Positions 46,801 through 52,995 are shown, counted from the stretch's first letter. The stretch: DNA of 52,995 bases from Deltaproteobacteria bacterium (GCA_002731275.1 PCBK01000032.1:1-52995), one strand, 5' to 3'. Notes: generated by a model from the letters alone, not told the origin. Numbers and translations: made by a program.

Positions 46801-47963
46801 ACAAACGAAGCGTCCGTCCCTTCAACAGCGAGACGAATGGCCGCGCTCCACTGGACAGAGCGTACAAACTGCTCAGTAATCATCTGCTGAGTCAGATCAG
46901 GGGAATCGTTGTAGCGTTTGAGATTGTCAGGGGAGTACACGTCGATCTGAAGGGCCGAGGCGTCGACAGAGAAACCAAGCGCCTTGACGCGCTCCTGCAT
47001 GAGCTTGCGTCCAGTCTCCATATAAGGAGAGTGGTAAGCACCTCCAACATCGAGATATTCCCAGGTAAAGGAGAGTGGCTTGCCGCCAAATTGTCCTTCT
47101 TTTTTCTTCTCCGCTTCTTTTTTCGCGCGAGCTTCGAGGACGCTGTGCAAAATCCTCAAAGAAGGGATAGGGCCGCTCAATACAAAGCGTGTGCGTGTGT
47201 TGTGGAGAGAGATGACCATCGCCGAGGTCGGAGGGAGCTGTTTGTTGACACCATCGACAAACGCCGAGAGGGTCCTGATATCCATCCCACTGACGGCGGC
47301 CATCGGTGTCGCGTCTCCATCGCGAAGTGCGTGTCCTGACTCTTCATAGGACGTCGCCATCGCGATCCCCTGCCAGAAGGCGTAACGGAGATAATCATTG
47401 AGTCGCTCCAGGCAAATGTCACCGTTGGGACTTTCGGCGATCAACAGCGCGGGCAAGATCCCTTGAGAGTGTCCTACTGCGGAGTCGATGGCACCTTCGT
47501 TCCATGCCTTCTTGAGTCCACGCGCGTACAGATCCCTGTAGAGCGCAATTTGACAGAGCAGAATCAGAGGCTGTGACACCACACAGGAGGAGAGATAGGT
47601 TTGTTCGGGGCGAGTCTCTGGCACCGACAACCACTGTGCGATGTTCATACCTTGTGAGACATAGCCACTCCAGCGAGCTTCGGGGTCGAGTGCAAGTGCT
47701 TCTAGGCAAGCGCTCCCAGAGAGAAATGTTTCTCTGATGATCTCATTGTCGACAAAGTCATCGACGAAGGCATCGAGGTCAATCACACCCTGACCGGCAA
47801 ATGTGAGCGTTGCCTTTTCGGTGCCATGACAAAGTCTCCACAACAAGGACGCGGTCTCGTCGACCGCAGGTTGTTCGGGGACCTCTGTGTTGTGCTCTTG
47901 GGTACCATTGCTCGTACCATTAGAAGACTCGTGATTCGTTTTGCTCGTGGCCTGATGTTCCAT
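37899..47963 (-). CDS. fas: Type I fatty acid synthase, fungal/mycobacterial plan
   Basis: This 3354-residue multienzyme makes saturated acyl chains from acetyl- and malonyl-CoA. Domains appear in the mycobacterial order: acetyltransferase (about 40-440, GHSQG, Ser166), flavin enoyl reductase (about 470-820, ILPGMTPTTVEVP and LEGGKAGGHHSWED), dehydratase with MaoC fold (ISGDLNPIHRSD near 1400), malonyl/palmitoyl transferase (about 1510-1900, GHSVG, Ser1614), ACP region (about 1955-2150, with GVSSRRNQ likely carrying the pantetheine Ser), ketoreductase (about 2375-2640, ALITGASPGSIAV) and ketosynthase (about 2690-3290, Cys2997 in VAACATAA, His in KHDTSTNANDPNE and LTGHPKGG). There is no C-terminal PPT domain. 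The ATG at 47963 (GGAG upstream) is favoured over a GTG 7 codons earlier. It is longer than the usual mycobacterial FAS (about 3070) and, outside actinobacteria, rare. Confidence 0.96.
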   Translation of the reverse strand: MEHQATSKTNHESSNGTSNGTQEHNTEVPEQPAVDETASLLWRLCHGTEKATLTFAGQGVIDLDAFVDDFVDNEIIRETFLSGSACLEALALDPEARWSGYVSQGMNIAQWLSVPETRPEQTYLSSCVVSQPLILLCQIALYRDLYARGLKKAWNEGAIDSAVGHSQGILPALLIAESPNGDICLERLNDYLRYAFWQGIAMATSYEESGHALRDGDATPMAAVSGMDIRTLSAFVDGVNKQLPPTSAMVISLHNTRTRFVLSGPIPSLRILHSVLEARAKKEAEKKKEGQFGGKPLSFTWEYLDVGGAYHSPYMETGRKLMQERVKALGFSVDASALQIDVYSPDNLKRYNDSPDLTQQMITEQFVRSVQWSAAIRLAVEGTDASFVLDFGPGDGVARLTRSALKGLGARIVPLVLQSGQQQLFEVFEEQRAPVRYTDFLPQRKTLADGSLGIENLYTRATGQRPVILPGMTPTTVEVPIVAAAANAGFTSELAGGGQVSERIFWLRMEELAEQLEPGREIVFNALYLDPYLWDLHVRKTGLVQKARKAGYPICGITISAGLPETSEAVKILDEFASLGMWLNAFKPGTVAQVKRVVEIAKAAPQHTIFVHLEGGKAGGHHSWEDLDQLLLESYHMIREQSNLVLCVGGGIADEDRGVELLNGSWSDKYGVPAMPVDAVFLGTLTMACLEAATSPQVKEALAKVAGGDKWVFAGKFDGGMTSGKSGLNADIHYIDNPASRCGRLLDSVAGDEEAVQARRDEIIETLNATAKPYFGDVEKMTYFEVAERLVSFLAIGRNGRYEDGCWLDVTYRARVFDFLRRAEGRLCEQEAGVVESFLKDPKALDTPQAVLKEFVEVYPQAQTQLLHPLDVRFFVQRICGRPGKPVNFIPVIDANVRRWYKSDSLWQAHDDRYEAEKVLIIPGPEAVKGLKQADEPVASLLGRFEQALVQDVAERGVVEPSLEREDSGWMPSWGVGDVDHDGIINVVASQPPHEHAWEDYFAERFSGPIASLFASHRIIDGKLSRPNPVRQLCRAIPGAKMRIQIEPSNKQVSAIRYQPSEDSTESVVLRVLDNGQKVSFTLTIQQETEDKLPSFAFDLSVSQRAEITNFALEEGAWSRAMRHFYHETMFGQIFDATEPFMSLKTKDALSRLRARGYASVTGGRAARDKSIPLNAAISLTWQPLFRLLSCDEVVDGLFHLVHLDNDFTLCEGWPILSDEEIEVDATITKLQDGDSGRTVQTRCVLTRGDVVCAQIDSTFFIRGFFGHTPFVAREKVELREEVIIADEPALSFLRQHEWLSLQEGVSLKVGDVLEVSAALEEQRPRYETPTFKANGQLTRDGHVVGDISIDVSKDLKLHPLRAWLNILTPATNEPKVARKLLAFETSTTPRELDAFAEISGDLNPIHRSDLVAWLGQLDGIIVHGMWTAARLGSFVQAHCADGKPERLGDYRVEFLAPAWPGEPIEMEAHRVGAERGELRIEATAYAIRGGERVAVVRAFAKVKMLKTAYIFPGQGIQQQGMGMEGYGRSRAAKAVWDRADGYTREALGFSLLRIVRENPKELVVRGNRLVHPQGVLHLTQFTQVSMAVLAQAQVAELIESGVAPKGGVVCGHSVGEYNAIGVSGILPLESVIEIVYQRGMVMHRLVERDESGESGYRMAVIRPHYAGLDHAGAEELVQEVRKETGHFIQIVNYNVRGRQYSVTGRIEALDALNKALSKRSRGAKSPYVEIPGIDVPFHSEMLVDGVDDFRKTLDLRLPKEIDFEPLYQRYIPNLVPRPFTLDLAYIKEVYETTDSHILKDVVERYDELIKQPNELGRVLLIELLAWQFASPVRWIETQELMIAPKEMGGMGVERILEIGVGYQPTLANMARYSLKLMGPMAPDVEILNIEAEAQRAFYQDEESTVVIPERASAVADVPASEEAAPVAAEVSAAPVAVAAPVVSSATEGPADRPVSCKEALYAILAIQAKIRPDQIQDGETIDDIFDGVSSRRNQVLLDIGAEFSMGPIDGAHEKPVAVLAQEITAITSRYQAPGKYLGVTQEEALKRVLGRAGMGRKDVHAYLEESYGLGDGWRGSVMNMLALESRAGDSTRGGTLGKLGDASVGQKADAKSWLDDLVTLTGQEFGVALPRLGGGTQAGGTAVDAAVVRELEDKIVGEQGVLMQTARDLAERLGHTFEPPASGLPVVSEDETRLSLYEAEHGKDYEALITPRFNAKRHVAFTSAWASAHRDVARLYFRIVNDDIDNAEKRSIASRLARFTGESRISDTAKWYSEQLTKRGYTEDAALFSKIAAHEDIAVPSIVPSRPHLEIDARGRFDYREVMQRSEDALASFVSTLWPEGEKPFVSVGEGGEWNVSFREVMQAHSEQPFEFAGMTALITGASPGSIAVACVRQLLRGGARVIVTTTTYNAKRLAFYRDVYEADAAPGAELHVVPFNQASYQDIEHFVEWMFSEVTEQSGATLKVLKAPFAPDLVLPFGAIKDLATLDQLGERSDAVMRAMLIGVERLITAIATRYMKEGLPELACHVLLPLSPNHGSFGGDGLYAETKAALEVLMHKWYSERDAWAKAVSFGAARIGWVRGTGLMDANNPVAAKLEEQTGVRTFSNDEMGFMLTALCSREARERACEAPLIADLTGRFGDVEDLKGVVDGIRDEVASLSDLNRTLSTLQEEEAALLGEQKVSPFVSALPNDIVLEGLFETSDTIGRTDIPLDEMIVIVGMGEIGPCGSARTRFEMEVDGTLSTAGVLELAWMTGLVEFKENGKGGVWLDTETEEEVSEAEIFERYHDAVRERIGIRFTEPEVAGFDPEATPVFSIVYLDRDFTFSVSSPVEAESFVRADPEHTSIHFDDEAGEWKVTRRAGSEIRIPKKVRLSRRAAGLIPSGFSFEKYGVSNDMIEHVDRISLFNLIATVDAFMQAGLSPEELLSWLHPARVANTQGAGIGGMQALHRLYVDHIIDRERQNDTLQETLINVVAAYVVQSYVGSYGSMSHPVAACATAAVSLEEARDKLLLDKADFVVAGGYDDIGKEGAIGFADMNATAETDTMLEMGLEPSQMSRPNDVRRKGFLEAQGGGTMLLTRGDIALKMGLPVQGVLGYAASFGDGVHKSIPAPGMGALACVTGGDRSPLAKALRHHGMSADDIALVYKHDTSTNANDPNENVLHQHIQSALQRTKGNPLFVVSQKSLTGHPKGGAAAWQANGLCQALQRSVIPGNRNLDSVDPQMKPQSHLLFTNKSMSTGATTLKAGLITSLGFGHVSGVALVIHPGLFYQAIPAEEQEAYLEQRDARLLTQRQFQHGVKLGEQVAYTKRTERRFVAGDGTPCQQREEIAMLLDPNARYDLQKGVFVAPGEKA

Positions 47964-47998
47964 ATCTATCTCCGTCCCTTTCACGATTCACGGGGGTT

Positions 47999-48018
47999 TT
48001 GCGCTTTTTATGGCGCAA
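47999..48018. promoter_or_regulatory. Inverted repeat in the fas leader
   Basis: TTGCGC-TTTTTATG-GCGCAA forms a 6-bp stem with an 8-nt loop, 36-55 nt upstream of the fas start. It could be an RNA hairpin in the leader or a second protein-binding site. Pattern only. Confidence 0.35.
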
Positions 48019-48034
48019 CATTTGTTTGTGTCTT

Positions 48035-48046
48035 GACTACGCAGTC
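48035..48046. promoter_or_regulatory. Candidate TetR operator upstream of fas
   Basis: GACTACGCAGTC is an inverted repeat GACT-N4-AGTC, 72-83 nt upstream of the fas start. Read on the minus strand it is GTGACTGCGTAGTCAA, which matches 12 of 16 positions of the site in front of the tetR gene (GTGACTGACCAGTCTA). The rest of the 307-bp gap 47964-48270 holds no gene. Confidence 0.55.
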
Positions 48047-48270
48047 ACACTTTCAGAGCAGCCCAAGGGCAGAGCTTTAACGAGACATCGACCCATGAGT
48101 CTAAAAATGGACAGGTTCGACATATACCGATTGAGAAGGAAAGTCAACAAGAATGACATACAAAAGAGGTAGGATTCAGACAAACGTATGGCGTAGTAAG
48201 AAAAGAGCGGCAGGCAGCAAGTGCCACAAAGAGAGGAGCTGTGTGATGATGAAAAGGGACGAGTGGGACG

Positions 48271-48924
48271 TCAGGAAGGACTTTGTCCCTCTGGGGATTG
48301 TGGAGGCGCTGTTTTGAATTGAAGGTGTTGAAGCCAGGGACCGAGGACCTTCAAGAATTGGTCGATTGCGTACTCGGCGTTTGCGTTACCTGGATCTGTG
48401 ATCTCTTGGGTCACAAGTCCCATGTAGGCACCAAAGATGACGTTGGCGACACCTTGCAGTTCATCTTCAGAGAAGACGAGCCTCATTGAGGGACGTAAGA
48501 CATCTGCAATCGCTGAACGCGCCCGACGATAGAACTTTGCGAGGGCGCGACGAAAGGATTCTTCGTGGATCGCGAGCACGTTAAACTCCAACCACAGTGG
48601 AATCACCGTCCGCCCACGATGCAGCTCCTCGGAGAGTGCCGACCTGATCTGACTGATGGAGTTTTCACGCCCAACCACAGAGGCTTCAAATTGCTCAAAG
48701 ATCTCTGGAATCACCTCAAGTGCCCATGTGTTGAGCAGATCGATAAAGACTTCTTGTTTCGAATTGTAAAGGTTGTAAAAGCTACCTTTGGACAGCCCTG
48801 CGCTATCGCAGATGTCATCCACCTTTGTCCCGTAGTATCCAGCGTCTCGAAAACATCGATATGCAGCACTCCTGACGAGACTTCGCTTCTCCTGCTTTTG
48901 TTTGTCCTGTTTGCGTGAGCTCAA
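48271..48924 (-). CDS. TetR-family regulator, likely controlling the fas operon
   Basis: The 217-residue protein has a TetR DNA-binding domain at the N terminus (VRSAAYRCFRDAGYYGTKVD, then DICDSAGLSKGSFYNLYNSK with the recognition helix) and a helical ligand/dimer domain (ALEVIPEIFEQF to the end). It lies 307 bp upstream of fas on the same strand. In mycobacteria a TetR protein, FasR, controls fas-acpS in answer to acyl-CoA; a like role here is inference from position and from the shared GACT-N4-AGTC sites. The start is probably the TTG at 48924, with AAGGAT 9 nt upstream; a TTG 8 codons earlier is possible. Confidence 0.85.
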   Translation of the reverse strand: MSSRKQDKQKQEKRSLVRSAAYRCFRDAGYYGTKVDDICDSAGLSKGSFYNLYNSKQEVFIDLLNTWALEVIPEIFEQFEASVVGRENSISQIRSALSEELHRGRTVIPLWLEFNVLAIHEESFRRALAKFYRRARSAIADVLRPSMRLVFSEDELQGVANVIFGAYMGLVTQEITDPGNANAEYAIDQFLKVLGPWLQHLQFKTAPPQSPEGQSPS

Positions 48925-48952
48925 TGTGCCAGATCCTTTTTCGCACAAAAGT

Positions 48953-48964
48953 GACTGACCAGTC
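48953..48964. promoter_or_regulatory. Candidate autoregulatory TetR operator
   Basis: GACTGACCAGTC (GACTG-AC-CAGTC, perfect 5-bp arms) is 29-40 nt upstream of the tetR start. The form is typical of TetR-family operators placed on their own promoter. The same outer half sites recur at 48035-48046 before fas. Confidence 0.6.
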
Positions 48965-49109
48965 TAGTCTTCTTCCATCAACGTAAACATCTTGGAAAGA
49001 GTATACAACCAGCGAAGATCATAAAATGAACGAATCATGCCCGCATGAAAATGATGAATCACCTTCACACAAGAATAGAAAAGTGCAAAAAATAGGTGAA
49101 CTGTCAAGT

Positions 49110-51533
49110 CTATTTTTTGGCGGTTTTCTGCGACTTCGGTGCTTTGCTCGCCTGTTTAACTTTGTCAAACATATCTTTGAGTTTGATTTCGACATGCCCA
49201 TGCATCGTATTTTTGGCAAAATTTCCATTTTTGTTGCGCTTTCCGGGTGTCAAACCAGTAAGCAATTGCAACCCCTCTTCGACATGCTCAATTGGGTAGA
49301 TATGGAACTCTCCCCTCTTCACAGCTTCCACGACATCACGCCGCAACATCAAGTGGGGAACATTGCTTTTGGGGATGATCACCCCTTGTGTCCCCGTCAA
49401 CCCACGAGCGTGACACAGATCAAAGAACCCTTCGATTTTTTCGTTTGCGCCTCCAATCGCCTGGACGCCTCCATGTTGGTTGATCGAACCTGTCACAGCG
49501 AGATCTTGCCGCAGAGGCACTTCTGAGATCGCAGACAGCAAGACACAACACTCCGCAAAAGAAGCACTGTCTCCATCAATCCCGCCATAGGACTGTTCAA
49601 AAACAAGGCTCGCGGAGAGGGCCAGAGGACGCTCTGAACCGTACGTACTTTTGATATAGCTGCTTAAAATCAAGATCCCCTTTGTATGAAGAGGACCACC
49701 CAGATCAACTTTTCTCTCGATATCCAACACACCTGCACGCCCAAGCCAGACCTGTGATGAGATCTTCGACACACGTCCAAAGCGAGTCTTCCCGACTTGG
49801 ATAACAGCGAGAGCATTGATTTGACCGACCTTTTCACCTTCGGAATCGATGACAACAGTGCCACGTATGATCTGATCCAACATCCGCTTACGAATACGGT
49901 CCGTGCGCATCTCTTGCTGTTTGAGCGCTTTGTCCACATCCGCCTCTCGTACGATATTGTGTCTTGACTCTCTCGCCCAGTAATCCGCCTCAAGCATCAA
50001 GTCTTCGATCTGACGAAAATGGAGCGTCAGCTTTCCGGCATGTCCAGTCAAACGCGCACCGTAGTCGATAATGCGGGCAATCGCCTTTCGATCAAAAGAG
50101 CGCAGCTCGGACTTTTTGACCAACGCGGCCAATACCTCAGCATACTCCAACTCGCTCTCGTCCGTACGCTCCATATCGTCTTCAAAGTCGACCTCCACTT
50201 TGAACAACTCATGAAAGTCTGGATCGTAATGACAGAGCATATAGTAGAGCATACGCGTACCGATCAGGACGAGCTTCACGTCTAGAGAGAGCGGTTCAGG
50301 TTCGAGAGACACTGCGCTGATCAGACCGAGCGCCTGACCGAGAGATTCGATACTGACCTTACCTGAGTTGAGCGCCCTTTTGAGGCTGTCCCAAGACTGA
50401 GGTTGCTGCAATACACGACGCGCATCGAGCACCAAATAGCCACCATTTGCGCGGTGGAGTGCGCCCGCTCGGATGAGATGAAAGCTCGTCGTCAACGCCC
50501 CCATCTGTGCCATGTGTTCAATCCGCCCCATCAAATTCTGATGGGTGGGATGGCTCTCAAAAACCACAGGCGCAGTCTCGGCGTCGCTGTGATCGACGAT
50601 CACGTTGACTTCGAATCGGTGCCCTGTCGTTTGCTGTGCGGATTGTGCGGCGAAAGCCAGCATGGGGTGTGCGTCTTCATCGTTTTCGATAAACTCACTC
50701 GCATGTTTGACGACGTCATTTTCAACAGCGCGAAGATACTCGATCACCCGCGGATACCTTGCGTAGCGTTTGCGCAGCTTCTCAAAAAATGGCTCGACAG
50801 CTTCGAGCGTCACTTCTTCTTCGAGCTTTTCAAGTGCCTCTTTTCGCAAACGATTCCAACGAGGTACTTCGTGGAGAATCTCTTGTAATTCCTGTTGGAC
50901 GACCTCGATGTGTTTGTCGAATTGATTGCGCTTGCGTTTGGGGAGCTTCTCGAACTCGTCAGAAGGCATCATCTCCCCATCTTTCATCGGCACGATCGCA
51001 AGGCCCATTGGGGTCTCCATGATCGTGATATTTTTTTTCTTGGCCTTGTTGCGCAGCACTTCGATTTTAGACTCAGGCTTCTCCTTGAAGGATTGCTCAA
51101 TAGAGAGCCGCTTGCGCTGCACCTCGGCCCGCTCAAACGCAGTGGACACACCATAACGAAGGTCGTCGATGAGCGCCTTCATGTCCTCTTTGAGCTTGCG
51201 CCCTTTGCCTGCGGGCAACGTCAGCAGCAGAGGTTGGTGTTCATTATCAAAGTCATGGACATAACAAAGATCAGGTGGGATGGGCTTTTCTTTGGCGAGC
51301 CGCTCAAGATGGGCACGGACAAGGCTCTCTCTCCCGCTTCCAGGTGAGCCGAGCACAAACAAATTGTAACCTTCGCGCTGTATCCCCAGTCCAAAACGCA
51401 CCGCATCTTCGGCACGTTCTTGACCGACAATCCCGCTGCTCCCATCAAGCTCTGAGGTCGTTGAAAAAGAAAAACGTCCGGGATCACAACAACGAACAAG
51501 CGCCTTTACGTTCAAAGCCTTGACTTTAGCCAA
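49110..51533 (-). CDS. LonB-like ATP-dependent protease
   Basis: The 807-residue protein belongs to the Lon-related proteases without the classical Lon N-terminal domain. The AAA module begins with GIVGQERAEDAVRFGLGI and Walker A LGSPGSGRES (about 60-70); a long helical insertion follows (about 110-270), and the Walker B/sensor part includes GGYLVLDARRVL. The C-terminal Lon protease domain has the catalytic Ser656 in GIDGDSASFAE and Lys699 in NEKIEGFF, 43 residues apart as in E. coli Lon. It should degrade misfolded or specific proteins in the cytoplasm. The start is a TTG at 51533 behind AGGAGG with 7-nt spacing; the longer GTG frame overlaps that site. It is on the same strand as tetR, 185 bp upstream. 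Confidence 0.92.
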   Translation of the reverse strand: MAKVKALNVKALVRCCDPGRFSFSTTSELDGSSGIVGQERAEDAVRFGLGIQREGYNLFVLGSPGSGRESLVRAHLERLAKEKPIPPDLCYVHDFDNEHQPLLLTLPAGKGRKLKEDMKALIDDLRYGVSTAFERAEVQRKRLSIEQSFKEKPESKIEVLRNKAKKKNITIMETPMGLAIVPMKDGEMMPSDEFEKLPKRKRNQFDKHIEVVQQELQEILHEVPRWNRLRKEALEKLEEEVTLEAVEPFFEKLRKRYARYPRVIEYLRAVENDVVKHASEFIENDEDAHPMLAFAAQSAQQTTGHRFEVNVIVDHSDAETAPVVFESHPTHQNLMGRIEHMAQMGALTTSFHLIRAGALHRANGGYLVLDARRVLQQPQSWDSLKRALNSGKVSIESLGQALGLISAVSLEPEPLSLDVKLVLIGTRMLYYMLCHYDPDFHELFKVEVDFEDDMERTDESELEYAEVLAALVKKSELRSFDRKAIARIIDYGARLTGHAGKLTLHFRQIEDLMLEADYWARESRHNIVREADVDKALKQQEMRTDRIRKRMLDQIIRGTVVIDSEGEKVGQINALAVIQVGKTRFGRVSKISSQVWLGRAGVLDIERKVDLGGPLHTKGILILSSYIKSTYGSERPLALSASLVFEQSYGGIDGDSASFAECCVLLSAISEVPLRQDLAVTGSINQHGGVQAIGGANEKIEGFFDLCHARGLTGTQGVIIPKSNVPHLMLRRDVVEAVKRGEFHIYPIEHVEEGLQLLTGLTPGKRNKNGNFAKNTMHGHVEIKLKDMFDKVKQASKAPKSQKTAKK

Positions 51534-51751
51534 TACACATCCTCCTATCCACACTTTGTTTTGTACTTCATATCATCTTGGAATCACGCTCATGATCGAG
51601 CTATCATCCAGCCACACTAGCCCACGCCCCCTCTTCACGCAAGAAGCTGCCCTCCATACAAGAAGACGACACGTACGATGGTACGAAATTTTCCTCCCCT
51701 CCACCGACGGTTTGTGTTATTTTGTGCCAAACAATCATTTGGAGGTTTCCC

Positions 51752-52438
51752 GTGTCAAAATCATTCATTGAACATGTCATTTTCTTGTTTTGTGTGTTTC
51801 TTTTATGTCCAACAATGGCTCTTGCGTCTTCAACCGACATCCAACAAGGCTTGCTTGCCTACAAAGAGCTCGAATTTGAAAAGGCTGGTAAAGCCTTCCA
51901 AAAAGCCCTCGACACAAAAGGGCTCTCGAAAAAGGATCGTTTGCAAGCGCTCCGTTATCTCGCGATCTGTCAATACAACCAGGGAGAGCAACAAACCGCT
52001 GCGAAGACCTGGAAACAAGCGATGTCTCTCGATCGAACGCTCAAACTCCCATCAGGACAAGCACCAAGTGTCGTCAAATTCTTCGAAGCCCTGCGACCCA
52101 AACCCCCCAAGCGCATCATCAAACGTCCAGTCCCTCGTCCAGTCGAGAGAAGAGCGATGCTCCGCCGCATCACCCCCACACAACCTCCCCCCAAACCCTT
52201 CCTTGAGACGCACATGATCTCTGTGATTGCAGCAGGAACAGGCATCCTCGCCGCAACCACCGCGGGGATTCTGACAGGGGTGACGTACGGACACATCGAT
52301 AAGATGCGTACAGAAGCCCCCAACAGTCTCCCCCACTACAGCTCAGCGCAAACAACGGCCACAACCGCAACCGCGCTCTGGATCACAAGTGGTGTCCTCA
52401 CAGCCGGCGCTGTTGGATTGTACGTCGCCGGAAAATAA
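51752..52438 (+). CDS. TPR protein with signal peptide and membrane hairpin
   Basis: The 228-residue protein starts with a signal sequence (HVIFLFCVFLLCPTMALA), then TPR-like repeats (GLLAYKELEFEKAGKAFQKAL and RYLAICQYNQGEQQTAAKTWKQAM), a Pro/Arg/Lys linker (KPPKRIIKRPVPRPVERR), and two hydrophobic helices (about 157-178 and 205-226) with a 27-residue loop. This is the plan of the protein at 10820-11866, minus the PEGA domain, so the two are likely paralogues of an envelope family. The start is a GTG with GGAGG 6 nt upstream. It is transcribed away from the Lon gene. Function unknown. Confidence 0.75.
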   Translation: MSKSFIEHVIFLFCVFLLCPTMALASSTDIQQGLLAYKELEFEKAGKAFQKALDTKGLSKKDRLQALRYLAICQYNQGEQQTAAKTWKQAMSLDRTLKLPSGQAPSVVKFFEALRPKPPKRIIKRPVPRPVERRAMLRRITPTQPPPKPFLETHMISVIAAGTGILAATTAGILTGVTYGHIDKMRTEAPNSLPHYSSAQTTATTATALWITSGVLTAGAVGLYVAGK

Positions 52439-52531
52439 GGTAGGGGAACGCTTATATTTTGCTCGTATCCAATCTTTGCCAATCAACGATACGTACAAAT
52501 TCATAGGGCGGATACAGGGGCCCACCTCTAT

Positions 52532-52830
52532 AGCGCTGGGTTTGAACCCGGTGATGCCAACCAAACGAATCCCTCTATCCAATCATTCAAACCATGCTCC
52601 TGTTCTAGAAAACCATCCACAAAGACACACCAAGCAAATACGAATACAGCCATATTTGAGCGGTGTTCAGGATATGAATACAACCATATGTGAGCGGTGA
52701 TCAGGATACAAATGGCAGTGCACCCAGGTTAAAACCTGGGCCTATAGAGAGGGTACGCGATGCTACAAGCATCGCATCGTTCAGAATTGGGCAGGTCTAA
52801 AGACCCGCCCTCAAAACCACAAAACCTCTG
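52532..52830 (+). repeat. Right copy of the dispersed hairpin-bearing repeat
   Basis: This copy matches 158-412 in order and orientation. Its hairpins are 52723-52740 (identical stem and loop to the left copy), 52757-52775 (GCGATGC-TACAA-GCATCGC) and 52789-52810 (identical). A segment of about 36 bp, CCATATTTGAGCGGTGTTCAGGATA and its variant with TGTGAGCGGTGATCAGG, is present twice in tandem here but once on the left. A smaller hairpin, CTGGGTTTGAACCCGG, is at 52536-52551. Confidence 0.75.
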
Positions 52831-52912
52831 CCGGAACAGATTCATAACAAAATAACCGTGTACATCGTTTGCCCCACGTATCGCCAAATCTTCGTGTGTA
52901 TCGGTTGAATCA

Positions 52913-52958
52913 TCCCTCCTCTCAAGCCTTTCGAGAGGAGGGATGTCACGAAGTGACA
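52913..52958. repeat. Double hairpin at the right edge
   Basis: TCCCTCCTCTC (52913-52923) pairs perfectly with GAGAGGAGGGA (52933-52943) over a 9-nt loop, and is followed at once by TGTCAC-GAA-GTGACA (52944-52958). The TGTC(A)AC-GAA-GT loop form recalls 475-502 near the left edge, and the position about 100 bp behind the three-hairpin repeat is also the same. I see no gene in 52439-52995. Confidence 0.7.
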
Positions 52959-52995
52959 GGGTGGTGAGTTTGTTGAGGCATATGTTGCAAGTGAA

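Noticed and set aside
1..52995. tRNA or rRNA genes
   Set aside because: I found no cloverleaf with T-loop GTTCRANNC and matching acceptor stem, and no rRNA-like stretch, though reading by eye could miss a single tRNA.

Overview
The window is a chromosomal segment (roughly 50% GC by eye) from a Gram-negative-looking bacterium. MopE-type 'NDCDG' motifs, an NHL-propeller lipoprotein, TPR/PEGA envelope proteins, several Hanks-type kinases and solitary HEAT and LRR proteins suggest the Myxococcota/Bradymonadota neighbourhood of the former Deltaproteobacteria. That placement is inference: no rRNA or tRNA gene is present. Twenty-five full-length genes and one possible C-terminal fragment can be supported. 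About 93% of the DNA is coding.

Layout. (1) 1-658: a gene-poor left edge packed with short hairpins, including a repeat that recurs in the same orientation at 52.53-52.83 kb. (2) 0.66-7.5 kb: a carotenoid locus. A minus-strand set (crtI, an XRE-FHA regulator, an NrtR-like Nudix regulator) diverges from a plus-strand pair (a crtU-like desaturase and a crtE-crtB fusion). (3) 7.5-14.4 kb: an MopE/NHL lipoprotein coupled to a pseudokinase, a TPR-PEGA membrane protein, seven exact-length 53-bp tandem repeats, and a zinc-ribbon Ser/Thr kinase. (4) 14.6-21.3 kb: MtfA peptidase, a GNAT enzyme, a vWA (possibly TROVE-like) protein paired with an ARPP-1 protein, FdhD and a HEAT-repeat protein. (5) 21.3-27.6 kb: a giant all-LRR protein, a kinase-LRR protein, an Imm5-like protein and an unknown protein, all on the minus strand. 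(6) 27.8-29.1 kb: PcnB/CCA-type nucleotidyltransferase. (7) 29.1-49.0 kb: the centrepiece, a minus-strand operon TetR / FAS-I (3354 aa) / AcpS / single-chain acetyl-CoA carboxylase (1880 aa) / DUF499 AAA ATPase. (8) 49.1-52.4 kb: a LonB-like protease and a second TPR membrane protein, then a right edge with the repeat array.

How the genes work together. The ACC makes malonyl-CoA, FAS-I uses it to build acyl chains, and AcpS activates the ACP domain inside FAS-I. The TetR protein is the obvious candidate regulator: the same inverted repeat, GACT-N4-AGTC, lies upstream of both tetR and the FAS gene. A fas-acpS pair is known from mycobacteria, but here it is joined to a eukaryote-like one-chain ACC and to a DUF499 ATPase whose frame overlaps the ACC gene. 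In the carotenoid locus one polypeptide appears to carry both prenyl elongation and phytoene synthesis, followed by CrtI desaturation and a CrtU-like ring-modifying step; no lycopene cyclase is visible. The best candidates for something undescribed are the FAS-I/ACC/DUF499 operon with its operator pair, the CrtE-CrtB fusion, the kinase-LRR/giant-LRR pair, the vWA + ARPP-1 pair, and the hairpin arrays at both edges.
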